Notes: generated from the letters alone by a model not told the origin. Numbered from the stretch's first letter, positions 1 to 8,473 are shown. The stretch: DNA of 53,136 nucleotides from an uncultured Clostridia bacterium (GCA_934177725.1 CAKPPO010000011.1:1-53136); one strand, 5' to 3'. A program made the numbers and translations.

Positions 1-72
1 TTAGTCTATTTGTGTTTTTTAATTATATTTTATACTATTTTTTAGTTTATATGACTTTCCTATTATATAAAA

Positions 73-127
73 AACGAGCTTAAGATTTTCTATCAAATAT
101 AAATTTTAATAAAATCTTAAGCTCGTT
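73..127 (-). terminator. Intrinsic terminator after spoIIQ; hairpin repeat copy 1
   Basis: The arms AACGAGCTTAAGATTTT (73-89) and its exact reverse complement (111-127) give 17 perfect pairs around a 21-nt loop. On the minus strand the stem is followed by a T-run (TTTTTTATA), just beyond the spoIIQ stop, so it can act as its terminator. Diverged copies of the same hairpin lie at 20017-20065 and 33683-33738. Confidence 0.8.
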
Positions 128-130
128 ATA

Positions 131-961
131 CTATTTTATATAAAGTGTTGGATCTAAATTAGTATCATTTTTTTGCATCTCAAAATGTAGATGTGATGCA
201 TCTGCAATTTCAAATGTAGCTGTATTTCCTACTGTTCCCAATGTTTGACCTTTCTTTACATTTTCTCCTTCACTTACAAATTCAGCTGTTAGCAAGTTTG
301 AGTATATTGTTTCAAATCCATTTACATGCTCTACTACAACTGTAATTCCATATCTAGGATCATTTTTTATAGATTTTACTGTACCTTCTGCTGAAGCTTT
401 TACAACTGTTGCTTTGTCTGCTTTAATATCTACTCCCATATGTGTTACCCATTCTTTAAGTGTGTTTGAGTATATTAATGTGTCTTTTGCAAATTCTACT
501 GAAATTTCTCCTTCTACTGGTTTTATAAAAGTAGGATCTGGAACTTTTTCTTCTTTTTTAACCTCTGGTTGTTTTACCACATTCTCTTGAGTTTCATTTG
601 CTTTAATTGTATTTTCTTTTGTTTCTTTTTCCATATTTGAGGTGTTAATTGCTATTTTATTTACTTCTACATTCTTCTGTTCTCCATTTGTTTGCTCGTT
701 TTCCCCTTTAATCTCATTTACACTTTTACCTATACTTGAACTCGCTTGTGATGAGCTTTGTTCATTAATGTTCATTAATTCTGTAATACTGCTTTTATTA
801 GCCTTAGCCATTTCTATATTTTTATCTAGAAAATTGTTATATATTAAAAAAGTGATAATAAATGCAACTACTGCAATAATTAAAACTGAAAGAGAAATTA
901 TAACTATTTTTTTTGTCTCCTTCTCTTCGTTAAAAAATTGTCTCCTATTTCTTCTTCTCAT
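131..961 (-). CDS. spoIIQ: SpoIIQ, forespore M23 (LytM) engulfment protein
   Basis: 276 aa. A basic N-terminus and one membrane segment (about 19-41) precede a long E/N/K-rich linker and a C-terminal M23 domain (about 145-276). In the forespore SpoIIQ pairs with SpoIIIAH across the intermembrane space during engulfment; that is family knowledge and SpoIIIAH is not in this window. The zinc-site residues are present: H174 and D178 in the HxxxD motif, and HLH at 257-259. This resembles clostridial, potentially catalytic SpoIIQ rather than the degenerate Bacillus form. The ATG is preceded by AAGGAGG. It lies downstream of spoIID and sigF, which supports the name over a generic M23 peptidase. A sigma-F-like promoter lies at 996-1024. 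Confidence 0.88.
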   Translation of the reverse strand: MRRRNRRQFFNEEKETKKIVIISLSVLIIAVVAFIITFLIYNNFLDKNIEMAKANKSSITELMNINEQSSSQASSSIGKSVNEIKGENEQTNGEQKNVEVNKIAINTSNMEKETKENTIKANETQENVVKQPEVKKEEKVPDPTFIKPVEGEISVEFAKDTLIYSNTLKEWVTHMGVDIKADKATVVKASAEGTVKSIKNDPRYGITVVVEHVNGFETIYSNLLTAEFVSEGENVKKGQTLGTVGNTATFEIADASHLHFEMQKNDTNLDPTLYIK

Positions 962-995
962 GTGTATTCCTCCTTAATTTATTTTTCTTTAGTTA

Positions 996-1024
996 CATTC
1001 TTTCCCTTTTTTTAACATTTATAC
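996..1024 (-). promoter_or_regulatory. Candidate sigma-F-type promoter for spoIIQ
   Basis: On the minus strand GTATA (1020-1024) is followed 14 nt later by GGAAAGAATG (996-1005). This resembles the sigma-F pattern GYWTA then GGNRAHAMTW, with two mismatches in the -10. Known spoIIQ genes are sigma-F dependent, so this is plausible but not proven. Confidence 0.4.
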
Positions 1025-1098
1025 AAGCTGATTACTTTTAAATGTTAGATTTTTCTAATTTATAGTTATCCTTTTTATTTTTAACCTTACTAGCTGTT

Positions 1099-2115
1099 CT
1101 ATATATTAGAAATTTCTACTCCTGTATAAAAATGTTTTATTATTTCTTCGTAGTTCTTTCCTTCCTTTGCCATACTATCTGCACCTGTTTGACTCATGCC
1201 TACCCCATGACCATAGCCTAGCACTGAAAAATAAATATTATTGCCCTGTACTTCTATATTAAAGTTAGCTGACTTTAATCCCATAAGTGTTCTTATTTCT
1301 ACTCCTGAAAATTCTTTATTTCCTATTTTTATCTTTTTAACTCTGTTTCCATCTGTGTACTCTAAAACAGAAATACAATTTTCGTTACTAAAGTCTATTT
1401 CAAAATCTGAATATTTTTCTTTTATTTTATTTATGAATTCTTGCTTAGTTATAGTTACCTCTGATTTATATTGTGAATATGCATCTTCTCCCGCGGTTGA
1501 AACAGATTGTAAATATGGGTATCCGCTTCCTCCCCAAACATTTAAAGTTGTTTCTGTTTTTCCACCACTATTTGAATGGAAAAATGCATTAATTGGCTTT
1601 CCTTCATAAGTAATATATTTTCCTTTTGTGCTTTCTACCGCTTCTACAATCTTGTTCCAGTTAGCCTCTCTTGAGTTTTCTTCCCATTTAGCTAATCTAT
1701 CTTCCTTGGAAATCCATGCTTGACAACAGCTTGAGTTGTCACAGATATTTGCTTCTCCATGTTTTCCTTCATTATTTTCTATTTTGTATATTGTATATGT
1801 TCTAGCAACAACAGCTTGTGCTTTTAAAGCTTCTGTTTCAAAGCTTGCTGGCATTTCTGCAGATACTACCCCATACAAGTACTCATCTAATCCTATTTCT
1901 TCTATTTGTTCTGTTTTTGTATGGAATAGCTTTATAGTATTATATTTATTATAATCATACTCTTTAGGTGTTTCTTCTTTAGTAATAGCACTTTGGTTTG
2001 TTTCATTTTCATATGTGTTAGTATTAACCTGTTTTTCCTCTCTTTTAGTAAGTAATATAGGAATTAAAAAGCATATTAATACAAATATGAAAATATAACC
2101 TAAAATCTTTTTCAA
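1099..2115 (-). CDS. spoIID: SpoIID, septal peptidoglycan lytic transglycosylase
   Basis: 338 aa, full length. It has an N-terminal membrane anchor (about 4-23), a Lys/Glu/Asn-rich linker, then the SpoIID domain. The signature SAEMP (E87 matches the catalytic Glu near 88 in Bacillus) runs into ALKAQAVVARTY. Near the C-terminus GYGHGVGMSQTGA is typical of the family. SpoIID cleaves glycan strands as part of the SpoIIDMP engulfment machine in the mother cell. It lies 137 bp upstream of spoIIQ and 136 bp downstream of sigF, and that sigF gap is filled by a double-hairpin repeat (2141-2252). The RBS is AGGGGGAAAA. No convincing sigma-E promoter was found upstream. Confidence 0.93.
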   Translation of the reverse strand: MKKILGYIFIFVLICFLIPILLTKREEKQVNTNTYENETNQSAITKEETPKEYDYNKYNTIKLFHTKTEQIEEIGLDEYLYGVVSAEMPASFETEALKAQAVVARTYTIYKIENNEGKHGEANICDNSSCCQAWISKEDRLAKWEENSREANWNKIVEAVESTKGKYITYEGKPINAFFHSNSGGKTETTLNVWGGSGYPYLQSVSTAGEDAYSQYKSEVTITKQEFINKIKEKYSDFEIDFSNENCISVLEYTDGNRVKKIKIGNKEFSGVEIRTLMGLKSANFNIEVQGNNIYFSVLGYGHGVGMSQTGADSMAKEGKNYEEIIKHFYTGVEISNI

Positions 2116-2140
2116 TCTTGATTTTCCCCCTAATATTTTT

Positions 2141-2252
2141 TATATTCTAGGAAAGTTATCATAGTATGATAACTTTCTGTAGAAGATAAATATGGCAGAA
2201 ATTAGATTTTGTAGCAGTTTACACTGCGTACAAAATCTTAATTCTGGTTTTT
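2141..2252. repeat. MITE-like double-hairpin element, copy A
   Basis: Two adjacent palindromes fill the sigF-spoIID gap. The first has 13-bp perfect arms (GAAAGTTATCATA 2151-2163, complement 2165-2177). The second (2196-2245) has CAGAA...TTCTG ends, a nearly perfect stem and an AGCAGT/ACTGC tip, with a T-run after it on the plus strand. The whole unit recurs in reverse orientation at 44353-44465 and part of it at 15356-15404. Its right edge touches the sigF stop codon. Confidence 0.85.
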
Positions 2253-2977
2253 TATGCTAATTTTAATTTCATAGAATTTAAAATTTTCTTTTCTATTCTT
2301 GAAACTTGTACTTGACTAATTCCTAGTATTTTTGCTACTTCCGTTTGAGTTTTGTTTTTATAATATCTAAGTAAAATGATTTCTTTTTCTCTTTGTTCTA
2401 AATTTGTTATCATTTCCTTTATTGTTAGTTTATTTGTTAATGTCTCTGCCTCATCTACATTTGTACTTAAGGTATCTAAGAATGATATTCCACCTTCATC
2501 ATTTGTATAACTATCATCATATATAGAAATTGTTGGCTTAAGTGAATCTAATGCTACTGCAATTTCTTCCTTTGGCATTTTTAACTGTTTAGCTATTTCT
2601 GTAATATTTATTTCTTCTCCTGTTTCTTTTAAATATTTTGATTGTATATCTTTAATTTTTCCTGCAAGTTCCTTTATACTACGACTTACTTTTACACTTC
2701 CGTCGTCTCTAATAAAACGCTTAATTTCTCCCAATATGTATGGTACCGCATATGTAGAAAGTTTAACTTCAAAAGAAGTATCAAATCTTTTTATAGATTT
2801 GATAAATCCAATACTTCCAATTTGGTATAAATCTTCTAACTCGTACCCTCTGTCTTTAAATCTTTTTACTATACTCCATATAAGTCCATTATTTTCTTCA
2901 ACTAATTTTGTCATCTTTTCTTGGTTTCCATTTTGCGCCTCTATAATATCTTCTATATTATTTTCATATACCACCAT
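2252..2977 (-). CDS. sigF: Sporulation sigma factor sigma-F
   Basis: 241 aa sigma-70 family protein of the SigF/SigG/SigB size class. Region 2 (YQIGSIGFIKSIKRFD, about 57-73) and the region 4 helix-turn-helix (KTQTEVAKILGISQVQVSR, about 208-226) are clear. It directs early forespore transcription and is held inactive by SpoIIAB until SpoIIAA is dephosphorylated. Placement directly after spoIIAA and spoIIAB identifies it as sigma-F (spoIIAC) rather than sigma-G. The start has RBS GAGGAGAG. A 50-nt gap separates it from spoIIAB. Confidence 0.93.
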   Translation of the reverse strand: MVVYENNIEDIIEAQNGNQEKMTKLVEENNGLIWSIVKRFKDRGYELEDLYQIGSIGFIKSIKRFDTSFEVKLSTYAVPYILGEIKRFIRDDGSVKVSRSIKELAGKIKDIQSKYLKETGEEINITEIAKQLKMPKEEIAVALDSLKPTISIYDDSYTNDEGGISFLDTLSTNVDEAETLTNKLTIKEMITNLEQREKEIILLRYYKNKTQTEVAKILGISQVQVSRIEKKILNSMKLKLA

Positions 2978-3027
2978 TTGATGACTCTCCTCGTAAATAT
3001 TTATTTTATTTAAGATTGTCTATGTAT

Positions 3028-3513
3028 CTATTTTTTACTTATTTCACTTAAGACTTTTTCTATATCTTGATCTGTTATTTCGTCCTTCTTTATTAATTTT
3101 TTCATTGTTACTTTAGTCCCTAGACCAACAATAGATTCTATTTTCATTTCGTCCATAAAACTCTCCATTATTGTAAAGCCCATTCCAGAGCGTTCTAGAT
3201 TAGGCTTTGATGTATATAGTGGTTTTCTTGCTTCTTCTATATTTTCTATTCCTTTTCCTGTATCTGAAATTTCTATTGTTATTGAATTTCCAATAATTTT
3301 ACAAATTATCTTTACTATTCCTTCTGTATCTTCGTATCCATGAATAATACAGTTTGTAACTGCTTCAGATACTGCTGTTTTTATGTCTGAGATTTCTTCA
3401 ACAGTAGGATCTAGCTGTGCAGCAAATGCCGCTACACTAATTCTTGCAAATGCTTCATTATTAGACTTACTTATAAATTCTAATTGCATTTCATTTTCAT
3501 ATATACTTTTCAT
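3028..3513 (-). CDS. spoIIAB: SpoIIAB, anti-sigma-F serine kinase
   Basis: 161 aa GHKL-fold ATPase. The N-box SEAVTNCIIHGY, the G1 box ISDTGKGI and the G2 region SGMGFTIMESF are present in order. SpoIIAB binds and inhibits sigma-F and phosphorylates SpoIIAA. It starts 2 nt after the spoIIAA stop, indicating translational coupling, and is slightly longer at its C-terminus (ITDQDIEKVLSEISKK) than Bacillus SpoIIAB. Confidence 0.93.
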   Translation of the reverse strand: MKSIYENEMQLEFISKSNNEAFARISVAAFAAQLDPTVEEISDIKTAVSEAVTNCIIHGYEDTEGIVKIICKIIGNSITIEISDTGKGIENIEEARKPLYTSKPNLERSGMGFTIMESFMDEMKIESIVGLGTKVTMKKLIKKDEITDQDIEKVLSEISKK

Positions 3514-3515
3514 TT

Positions 3516-3830
3516 TTAACTTGCCTCCTTAATTTTGCATATTCTTGTTATTCCACTCATTTCAAATATTTTTTTCAATGTATGAGAGACATTTATTATT
3601 TCTAGGTCTCCTCCTATCATTTTCATCATTTTATATCTTCCTAGTACCATTCCTATTCCTGCACTATCCATAAACTCCACATTACTAAAATCAAATATAA
3701 CTTTTCTCGGCATATATCTAGTAATTTCATTGTCTGCTTTCCTCCTTAATTTTTCTACTTCGTGATGGTCTATTTCTTCTGTTATTTCTAGCAAAAGAAG
3801 CTTGTCCTGCTTATTGTAATTAACATTCAA
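3516..3830 (-). CDS. spoIIAA: SpoIIAA, anti-anti-sigma factor
   Basis: 104 aa STAS-domain protein. The phosphorylation site is Ser56 in VEFMDSAGIGMVLGRYK. When dephosphorylated by SpoIIE, SpoIIAA displaces sigma-F from SpoIIAB. It is the first gene of spoIIAA-spoIIAB-sigF; an AGGAGG lies 11 nt before the ATG. A sigma-A-like promoter and Spo0A boxes lie upstream. Confidence 0.93.
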   Translation of the reverse strand: MNVNYNKQDKLLLLEITEEIDHHEVEKLRRKADNEITRYMPRKVIFDFSNVEFMDSAGIGMVLGRYKMMKMIGGDLEIINVSHTLKKIFEMSGITRICKIKEAS

Positions 3831-3866
3831 ATTTTATACCTCCTTTTTTCTTCTTTTGTTTGAATT

Positions 3867-3895
3867 ATTATATTTTATTTTCCATTATTTTCCAA
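3867..3895 (-). promoter_or_regulatory. spoIIA promoter, sigma-A type
   Basis: On the minus strand TTGGAA (3890-3895), a 17-nt spacer and TATAAT (3867-3872) lie 37 nt before the spoIIAA start codon. In Bacillus this operon is sigma-H dependent; the element seen here fits sigma-A better. Confidence 0.65.
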
Positions 3896-3914
3896 GAGTG
3901 AATTATAGGAAGTT

Positions 3915-3942
3915 TTGACGATTTATAAGAAGTTTTCGACAT
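3915..3942 (-). promoter_or_regulatory. Tandem Spo0A boxes upstream of spoIIA
   Basis: TGTCGAA, the core 0A box, is exact on the minus strand at 3936-3942. A weaker match (TCGTCAAA) sits at 3915-3922, one 21-bp period away and inside a direct repeat of GAAGTTTT. Both lie upstream of the -35 at 3895. Spo0A~P activation of spoIIA is established in Bacillus and Clostridium. Confidence 0.65.
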
Positions 3943-4019
3943 TATTTTTACAGTTTGGTACATATTATTTTATTTTTTGCTCATAATATTATTGATTATT
4001 AATTTGAGAGGTATTTTTT

Positions 4020-4481
4020 ATGATTGAAATTAGAGAAGTTAAGAAAAAAGATTTAGAACTTTTAGCAAATATTTATAGTGTTATTTATTTGAATATTCCT
4101 GCTAAAGAAGATATGAGTTATGAAGACTCTTTTTCTTATTTAGAATATTTTTATAAGCATCAACCTGATTTGTTTCTTTGTGCAATAGAGGACAATATTC
4201 CTGTTGGTGCCGTAATGTCCATTTTAAGACCTTGTGCGAATGGATTATATTTATCTGATACTGAAGTGTTTGTAATAGAAGATTACAGAAACAAAAATCT
4301 AGGTTTAAAGTTATTATCAAAACAATTTGAAATTGCTGATGCAAAATATAATGTAAATTATAGTAAAACTTTATGCTATAAAACTGATAATAATTGGTAC
4401 GAAAAAGCTGGCTATTCTATTCAAAATGATATTGTTGTTTTAAAATGTAATATTCAAAAGTTTTTAGAAAATAATGTTTAA
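4020..4481 (+). CDS. GNAT-family N-acetyltransferase
   Basis: 153 aa. The acetyl-CoA-binding region VIEDYRNKNLGLKLLSKQFEIADAK-type segment (about 83-108) and the C-terminal NWYEKAGYSI are characteristic of the Gcn5-related fold. The substrate cannot be told. It stands alone on the plus strand between the divergent spoIIA operon and the convergent valS. RBS GAGAGG lies 9 nt before the ATG. Confidence 0.8.
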   Translation: MIEIREVKKKDLELLANIYSVIYLNIPAKEDMSYEDSFSYLEYFYKHQPDLFLCAIEDNIPVGAVMSILRPCANGLYLSDTEVFVIEDYRNKNLGLKLLSKQFEIADAKYNVNYSKTLCYKTDNNWYEKAGYSIQNDIVVLKCNIQKFLENNV

Positions 4482-4496
4482 TATAAAAAAATATAT

Positions 4497-4535
4497 AAAA
4501 CTCTAATAAGAATTTTTCATTCCTATTAGAGTTTT
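4497..4535. terminator. Bidirectional terminator between GNAT gene and valS
   Basis: The arms AAAACTCTAATA (4497-4508) and TATTAGAGTTTT (4524-4535) pair perfectly with a T-rich flank on both strands, between convergent genes. Confidence 0.85.
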
Positions 4536-4603
4536 TATTTATTCTTTAGACTTCAAGCAGCTTTAAACAACAAATATAATTAATTTTTAACCATGCTTAA
4601 ATC

Positions 4604-7255
4604 TTATTTTAATCCTTCTAGTCTTTCCTTTGCTGTTTGTAATAATCCTTCATATTTAGCAAGTTTTTCTTTTTCTTCATTTATTTTTGCTTCTGGAGCT
4701 TTTGCTACGAATCCTGGATTTGAAAGCATTTTTGTTGCTCTTTCTACTTCACTTGTTAATTTTTTAATTTCTTCTTCAAGTCTTGCTTTTTCTGCTTCTT
4801 TATCTATTAAATCTCCAAGTGGTATTATTACTTCCATTTGTTTTGTCATAATTGAAGTTACATTTTCCATATTTACATCATTTTCTTCTTTTATTTCTAA
4901 ATCTGTTGCAAATCCTAATTTTTCTATCATTGCTTTTGAAGTTTCTAGCATTTCTTTTAAATTTTTAGTTACAAAGATTAATTTAGATTTTTTAGAAGGA
5001 TGTATATTTTGAACTGTTCTTAAATTTCTTATTCCTACTATTATTTCTTTTAATTCTTCTATAGCTTCTTCTTCATTTTCAAAAGCCCATTCTTTATTAT
5101 ATTCAGGCCATTTTGAAATCATTATGCTTTCATCATTATGATATAGCTTCATAAATATTTCTTCTGTCATAAATGGCATAACTGGATGTAATAATTTTAA
5201 TGAATTTATTAATACTTTATTTAATGTCCATAAACATGCATCTTTTGTGTTGCAGTTTTCATCATATAAACGTGGTTTTACCATTTCTATATACCAATCG
5301 CAGAATTCGTTCCAAATGAAGTCATATATTTTTTGAAGTGCAACACCCATATCATAGTTATCTAAGTTTACACTTACTTCTTTTATAACATTGTTTAATT
5401 TAGATAAAATCCATTTATCTTCATAAGTTAAGTTTGCAGGTAACTCTTCTGTCTCTAAATATTTTGCATCTACATCTTCTTTTATATTACCAAGTACAAA
5501 TTTAGAAGCATTCCATAATTTGTTTGCAAAGTTTGATGCTACTTCTAGTTTTTCTGGCATATATCTAATATCATTTCCTGCTGAAATTCCATATATTAAA
5601 GAGAAACGTAAGCTATCAGTTCCATATTTTGCTATTATTTCTAATGGATCTATTCCATTACCTAAAGATTTAGACATTTTTCTTCCTTGGCTATCACGTA
5701 CTATTCCGTGAATTAAAACATCTTTAAATGGTTCTACTCCAGTATGTTTTATTCCAGAGAATATCATTCTTGCTACCCAGAAGAATATAATATCATATCC
5801 TGTAACTAATGTTGATGTTGGATAGAAATATTTAAAATCTTCTGTTTGCTCTGGCCAACCTAATGTTGAAAATGGCCATAATGCAGAACTAAACCATGTA
5901 TCTAATGTGTCTTCATCTTGGTGAATATGAGTGCTTCCACATTTACTACATTTTTCTGGAGCATTTTCTTCTACCATCATTTCATGGCAATCTTCACAAT
6001 AATATGCTGGTATTCTATGTCCCCACCATAATTGTCTTGAAATACACCAATCTTTTACATTATCCATCCAAGCAAAATATGTTTTATCATATTTTGAAGG
6101 TATGAATCTTACTTTTCCACTTCTTACAGCTTCATTTGCAGGTTTTGCTAAAGGTTCCATTTTTACAAACCATTGCTCTGAAATGTGTGGTTCTATTGTA
6201 TTGTGGCATCTGTAACATTTTCCTACATTATGTGTATAATCTTCTATTTTTACTAAATCGCCTAATTCTTCTAGTTTTTCTACTATTTTTTGTCTAGCCT
6301 CTAATAAGTCCATTCCAGCATATTCTGGTACTAGATTTCCCATTTTAAAGTTTTCATCAAATACTTCTATTATATCTAGGTTGTGAGTTAATGCTGCTTG
6401 GTAATCATTTGGGTCATGTGCTGGTGTTAATTTAACAGCACCTGTACCAAATTCTTTTTCAACAAATGGATCTGCTATAATTGGTATTTCTTTATTCATT
6501 ATTGGAAGTATAACTGTTTTTCCAACTAAATCTTTATATCTTTCATCATCTGGATGAACTGCAACACCTGTATCTCCAAGCATTGTTTCTGGTCTTGTTG
6601 TTGCAACTATAATATATCTATCTTCGTCTTTTACTTTATAACGAATATGCCATAAATGTGTTGGTTCTTCTTCATATTCAACTTCTGCATCTGATATAGA
6701 TGTATTGCAATATGGGCACCAGTTTATCATTCTTTTTCCTTTATAAATTAATCCTTCTCTATAAAGTTTTATAAATACATATTTAACAGCTTCAGATAAA
6801 CCTTCATCCATTGTAAATCTTTCTCTTGACCAATCACAAGAACATCCCAATTTTTTAATTTGATTTACAATTGCTCCACCATATTCTTTTTTCCAATCCC
6901 ATGCTCTTTCTAAGAATCCTTCTCTTCCTATATCTTCTTTCGTAATTCCTGCTTCCTTCATTTTTGCAACTATTTTAGCTTCTGTTGCTATTGCAGCGTG
7001 GTCTGTTCCAGGAATCCATAAAGCATTAAAGCCTTGCATTCTTTTATATCTAATTAATATATCTTGTATTGTTTCATCTAAAGCATGACCCATATGAAGT
7101 TTTCCTGTAATATTTGGTGGTGGAATAACTATTGTATAAGGTATTTTTGTTCTATCATCTGATGGTTTAAAATATCCTTTTTCCTCCCAATTTTCATATA
7201 ATTTTTCTTCAAAGTCTTTTGGATTATATTTTCCTTCTAACTCATGTTTACACAT
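4604..7255 (-). CDS. valS: Valyl-tRNA synthetase
   Basis: 883 aa class I synthetase of normal length. The HIGH-type motif is PPPNITGKLHMGHALD near residue 50, the KMSKS motif is GRKMSKSLGN near 520, and a CP1 editing domain lies between. The C-terminal 65 residues (KEAEKARLEEEIKKL onwards) form the ValRS coiled-coil arm. It charges tRNA-Val with valine. Start ATG with AAGGAGG. It is controlled by the T-box leader at 7322-7565. Confidence 0.97.
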   Translation of the reverse strand: MCKHELEGKYNPKDFEEKLYENWEEKGYFKPSDDRTKIPYTIVIPPPNITGKLHMGHALDETIQDILIRYKRMQGFNALWIPGTDHAAIATEAKIVAKMKEAGITKEDIGREGFLERAWDWKKEYGGAIVNQIKKLGCSCDWSRERFTMDEGLSEAVKYVFIKLYREGLIYKGKRMINWCPYCNTSISDAEVEYEEEPTHLWHIRYKVKDEDRYIIVATTRPETMLGDTGVAVHPDDERYKDLVGKTVILPIMNKEIPIIADPFVEKEFGTGAVKLTPAHDPNDYQAALTHNLDIIEVFDENFKMGNLVPEYAGMDLLEARQKIVEKLEELGDLVKIEDYTHNVGKCYRCHNTIEPHISEQWFVKMEPLAKPANEAVRSGKVRFIPSKYDKTYFAWMDNVKDWCISRQLWWGHRIPAYYCEDCHEMMVEENAPEKCSKCGSTHIHQDEDTLDTWFSSALWPFSTLGWPEQTEDFKYFYPTSTLVTGYDIIFFWVARMIFSGIKHTGVEPFKDVLIHGIVRDSQGRKMSKSLGNGIDPLEIIAKYGTDSLRFSLIYGISAGNDIRYMPEKLEVASNFANKLWNASKFVLGNIKEDVDAKYLETEELPANLTYEDKWILSKLNNVIKEVSVNLDNYDMGVALQKIYDFIWNEFCDWYIEMVKPRLYDENCNTKDACLWTLNKVLINSLKLLHPVMPFMTEEIFMKLYHNDESIMISKWPEYNKEWAFENEEEAIEELKEIIVGIRNLRTVQNIHPSKKSKLIFVTKNLKEMLETSKAMIEKLGFATDLEIKEENDVNMENVTSIMTKQMEVIIPLGDLIDKEAEKARLEEEIKKLTSEVERATKMLSNPGFVAKAPEAKINEEKEKLAKYEGLLQTAKERLEGLK

Positions 7256-7281
7256 ATTCTTTCCTCCTTATTATCTTTTTT

Positions 7282-7316
7282 TAATTTTTAAGCCCGTCCC
7301 TAAAATTTAAAAATTA
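7282..7316. repeat. Small palindrome with CCCGTCCC loop in valS leader
   Basis: The arms TAATTTTTAA (7282-7291) and TTAAAAATTA (7307-7316) flank a loop gcccgtccctaaaat. The loop resembles those at 27654-27688 and 43534-43565 although the arms are unrelated. It sits between the T-box terminator and the valS RBS. Confidence 0.5.
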
Positions 7317-7321
7317 CAAAC

Positions 7322-7565
7322 AAAAAAACTCACCCTCGTAATAAGGGCGAGTTCAAATTTCTCACGGTACCACCTTAATTTATAAATAATTTTATTATTT
7401 ATATCTTAGCTACAGTTAACGCCTGTTAAACGAGAATAACTACTATTATTTCACTATTCTAACAAAAAAGCTACCTTCTGTTTTCTTTTCTATAAGAAGC
7501 TTTCAGCGCAATCACTTCTTTTCTCTTTTCTAGTAAGTTTAAACATACTCCTCTTTTTTCTTGTT
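7322..7565 (-). ncRNA. T-box leader of valS
   Basis: On the minus strand, stem I contains the GCTGAAAGC motif (about 7500) and a plausible Val specifier GTA in GAAGGTAGC. The T-box sequence AAGGTGGTACCGTG (7362-7376) lies before a GC-rich terminator stem (GAACTCGCCC with GAGGGTGAGTT) ending in a T-run at 7322-7328. Uncharged tRNA-Val would favour the antiterminator and valS expression. Confidence 0.92.
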
Positions 7566-7581
7566 TTTCAATATGTATTAT

Positions 7582-7610
7582 ATTATACAATAATTTTATA
7601 TTTTATGCAA
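7582..7610 (-). promoter_or_regulatory. valS promoter, sigma-A type
   Basis: TTGCAT (7605-7610), 17-nt spacer, TATAAT (7582-7587) on the minus strand, immediately before the T-box leader. Confidence 0.75.
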
Positions 7611-7627
7611 TAATTTTACAATTATTT

Positions 7628-8413
7628 TTAAGGTATCATTAATTTTTTACATACTACTACAAATCTACCATCTTCTTGTGAATATTCACATGTGCTTAAT
7701 GTTAAAAGTTGTTCTCCATAATTAGCGGTTACACCAGTATCGTATAAACTTACTTTTTTAGCATTATTTACAAAGTCATTATATTCTTGTTCATTATTAG
7801 CATTTACAAAATAATAATATCTGAAAACGTTTTTCTCGCTTTTATAATATACTCGTGAATAAAATACAGATAAGATTTCATATATGCTATCATCTTTATT
7901 AGTTGTAAATTTTATCTTTGTATGCTCTTTATAAAAATCTTCTTTTGCATATTTCATTAAATCTTCAAACATTAAACCACTTTTACTTCTATGCCCATAT
8001 ATTAAATAATTTGAACTACCATTAATTAAGTCAAAATTCTTATCTAGGAATATACTTCCTGTACTTGCCGTTTCTTTTTTATAATTATGTGTTAGATAAT
8101 AATCATTATCTGATGCTTGTAATACTGGGTAATTAATATTAGTTCCTTCAATTTCTAACCAACCAATAATTTCTTCATTTTCCTTTTGTAATTCTTCTAA
8201 TTGTAACATTCTTTTTGTTTTAGTTTCTGTAATATTTGTTTCATCTATTTTTACATCATTTAATATATTAGTATTGTATTTTTGAGTCTTATGATTATTA
8301 TATAGGTAATATAATATGTATGTAATGCCTAAGATAACTATAATAGTTAATACTATCAGCAAAATTCTCTTTATTTTATTGCTATTCTTTAAATGTTTAC
8401 TCTCTTCTTGCAT
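7628..8413 (-). CDS. Class B sortase
   Basis: 261 aa transpeptidase. An N-terminal membrane segment (about 16-38) is followed by the sortase fold. The catalytic triad is visible: H141 in LIYGHRSKSG, C242 in TLSTCEYS and R250 in EDGRFVVV. The MFEDLMKYAKEDFYKEH stretch after the His is typical of class B. It anchors surface proteins by cleaving an LPXTG-like signal. The gene directly upstream encodes a protein with a TPKTG sorting signal, so the two are a probable enzyme-substrate pair. RBS AAGGAGATAG. A hairpin at 8433-8459 separates them. Confidence 0.9.
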   Translation of the reverse strand: MQEESKHLKNSNKIKRILLIVLTIIVILGITYILYYLYNNHKTQKYNTNILNDVKIDETNITETKTKRMLQLEELQKENEEIIGWLEIEGTNINYPVLQASDNDYYLTHNYKKETASTGSIFLDKNFDLINGSSNYLIYGHRSKSGLMFEDLMKYAKEDFYKEHTKIKFTTNKDDSIYEILSVFYSRVYYKSEKNVFRYYYFVNANNEQEYNDFVNNAKKVSLYDTGVTANYGEQLLTLSTCEYSQEDGRFVVVCKKLMIP

Positions 8414-8432
8414 TTCTATCTCCTTTTTTAAA

Positions 8433-8459
8433 ATAGGACAGATATATAATCTGTCCTAT
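8433..8459 (-). terminator. Hairpin between sortase substrate and sortase genes
   Basis: The 11-bp arms ATAGGACAGAT (8433-8443) and ATCTGTCCTAT (8449-8459) enclose a 5-nt loop. On the minus strand a short TTTT follows. It could partly terminate transcription so that the substrate is made in excess over the sortase. The arm includes the GGACAGAT word seen in the coding palindromes. Confidence 0.5.
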
Positions 8460-8473
8460 ATATAAATATGTAT

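Noticed and set aside
2141..2180. Sigma-E promoter for spoIID inside element copy A
   Set aside because: CATACTAT resembles a sigma-E -10, but the nearest ATATT is 20 nt away instead of about 14, and the same words occur in copy B where no sigma-E gene follows.
4593..5012. Plus-strand 139-aa reading frame opposite valS
   Set aside because: It is the antisense of the conserved valS coiled-coil region with Ser/Phe-rich content typical of shadow frames.
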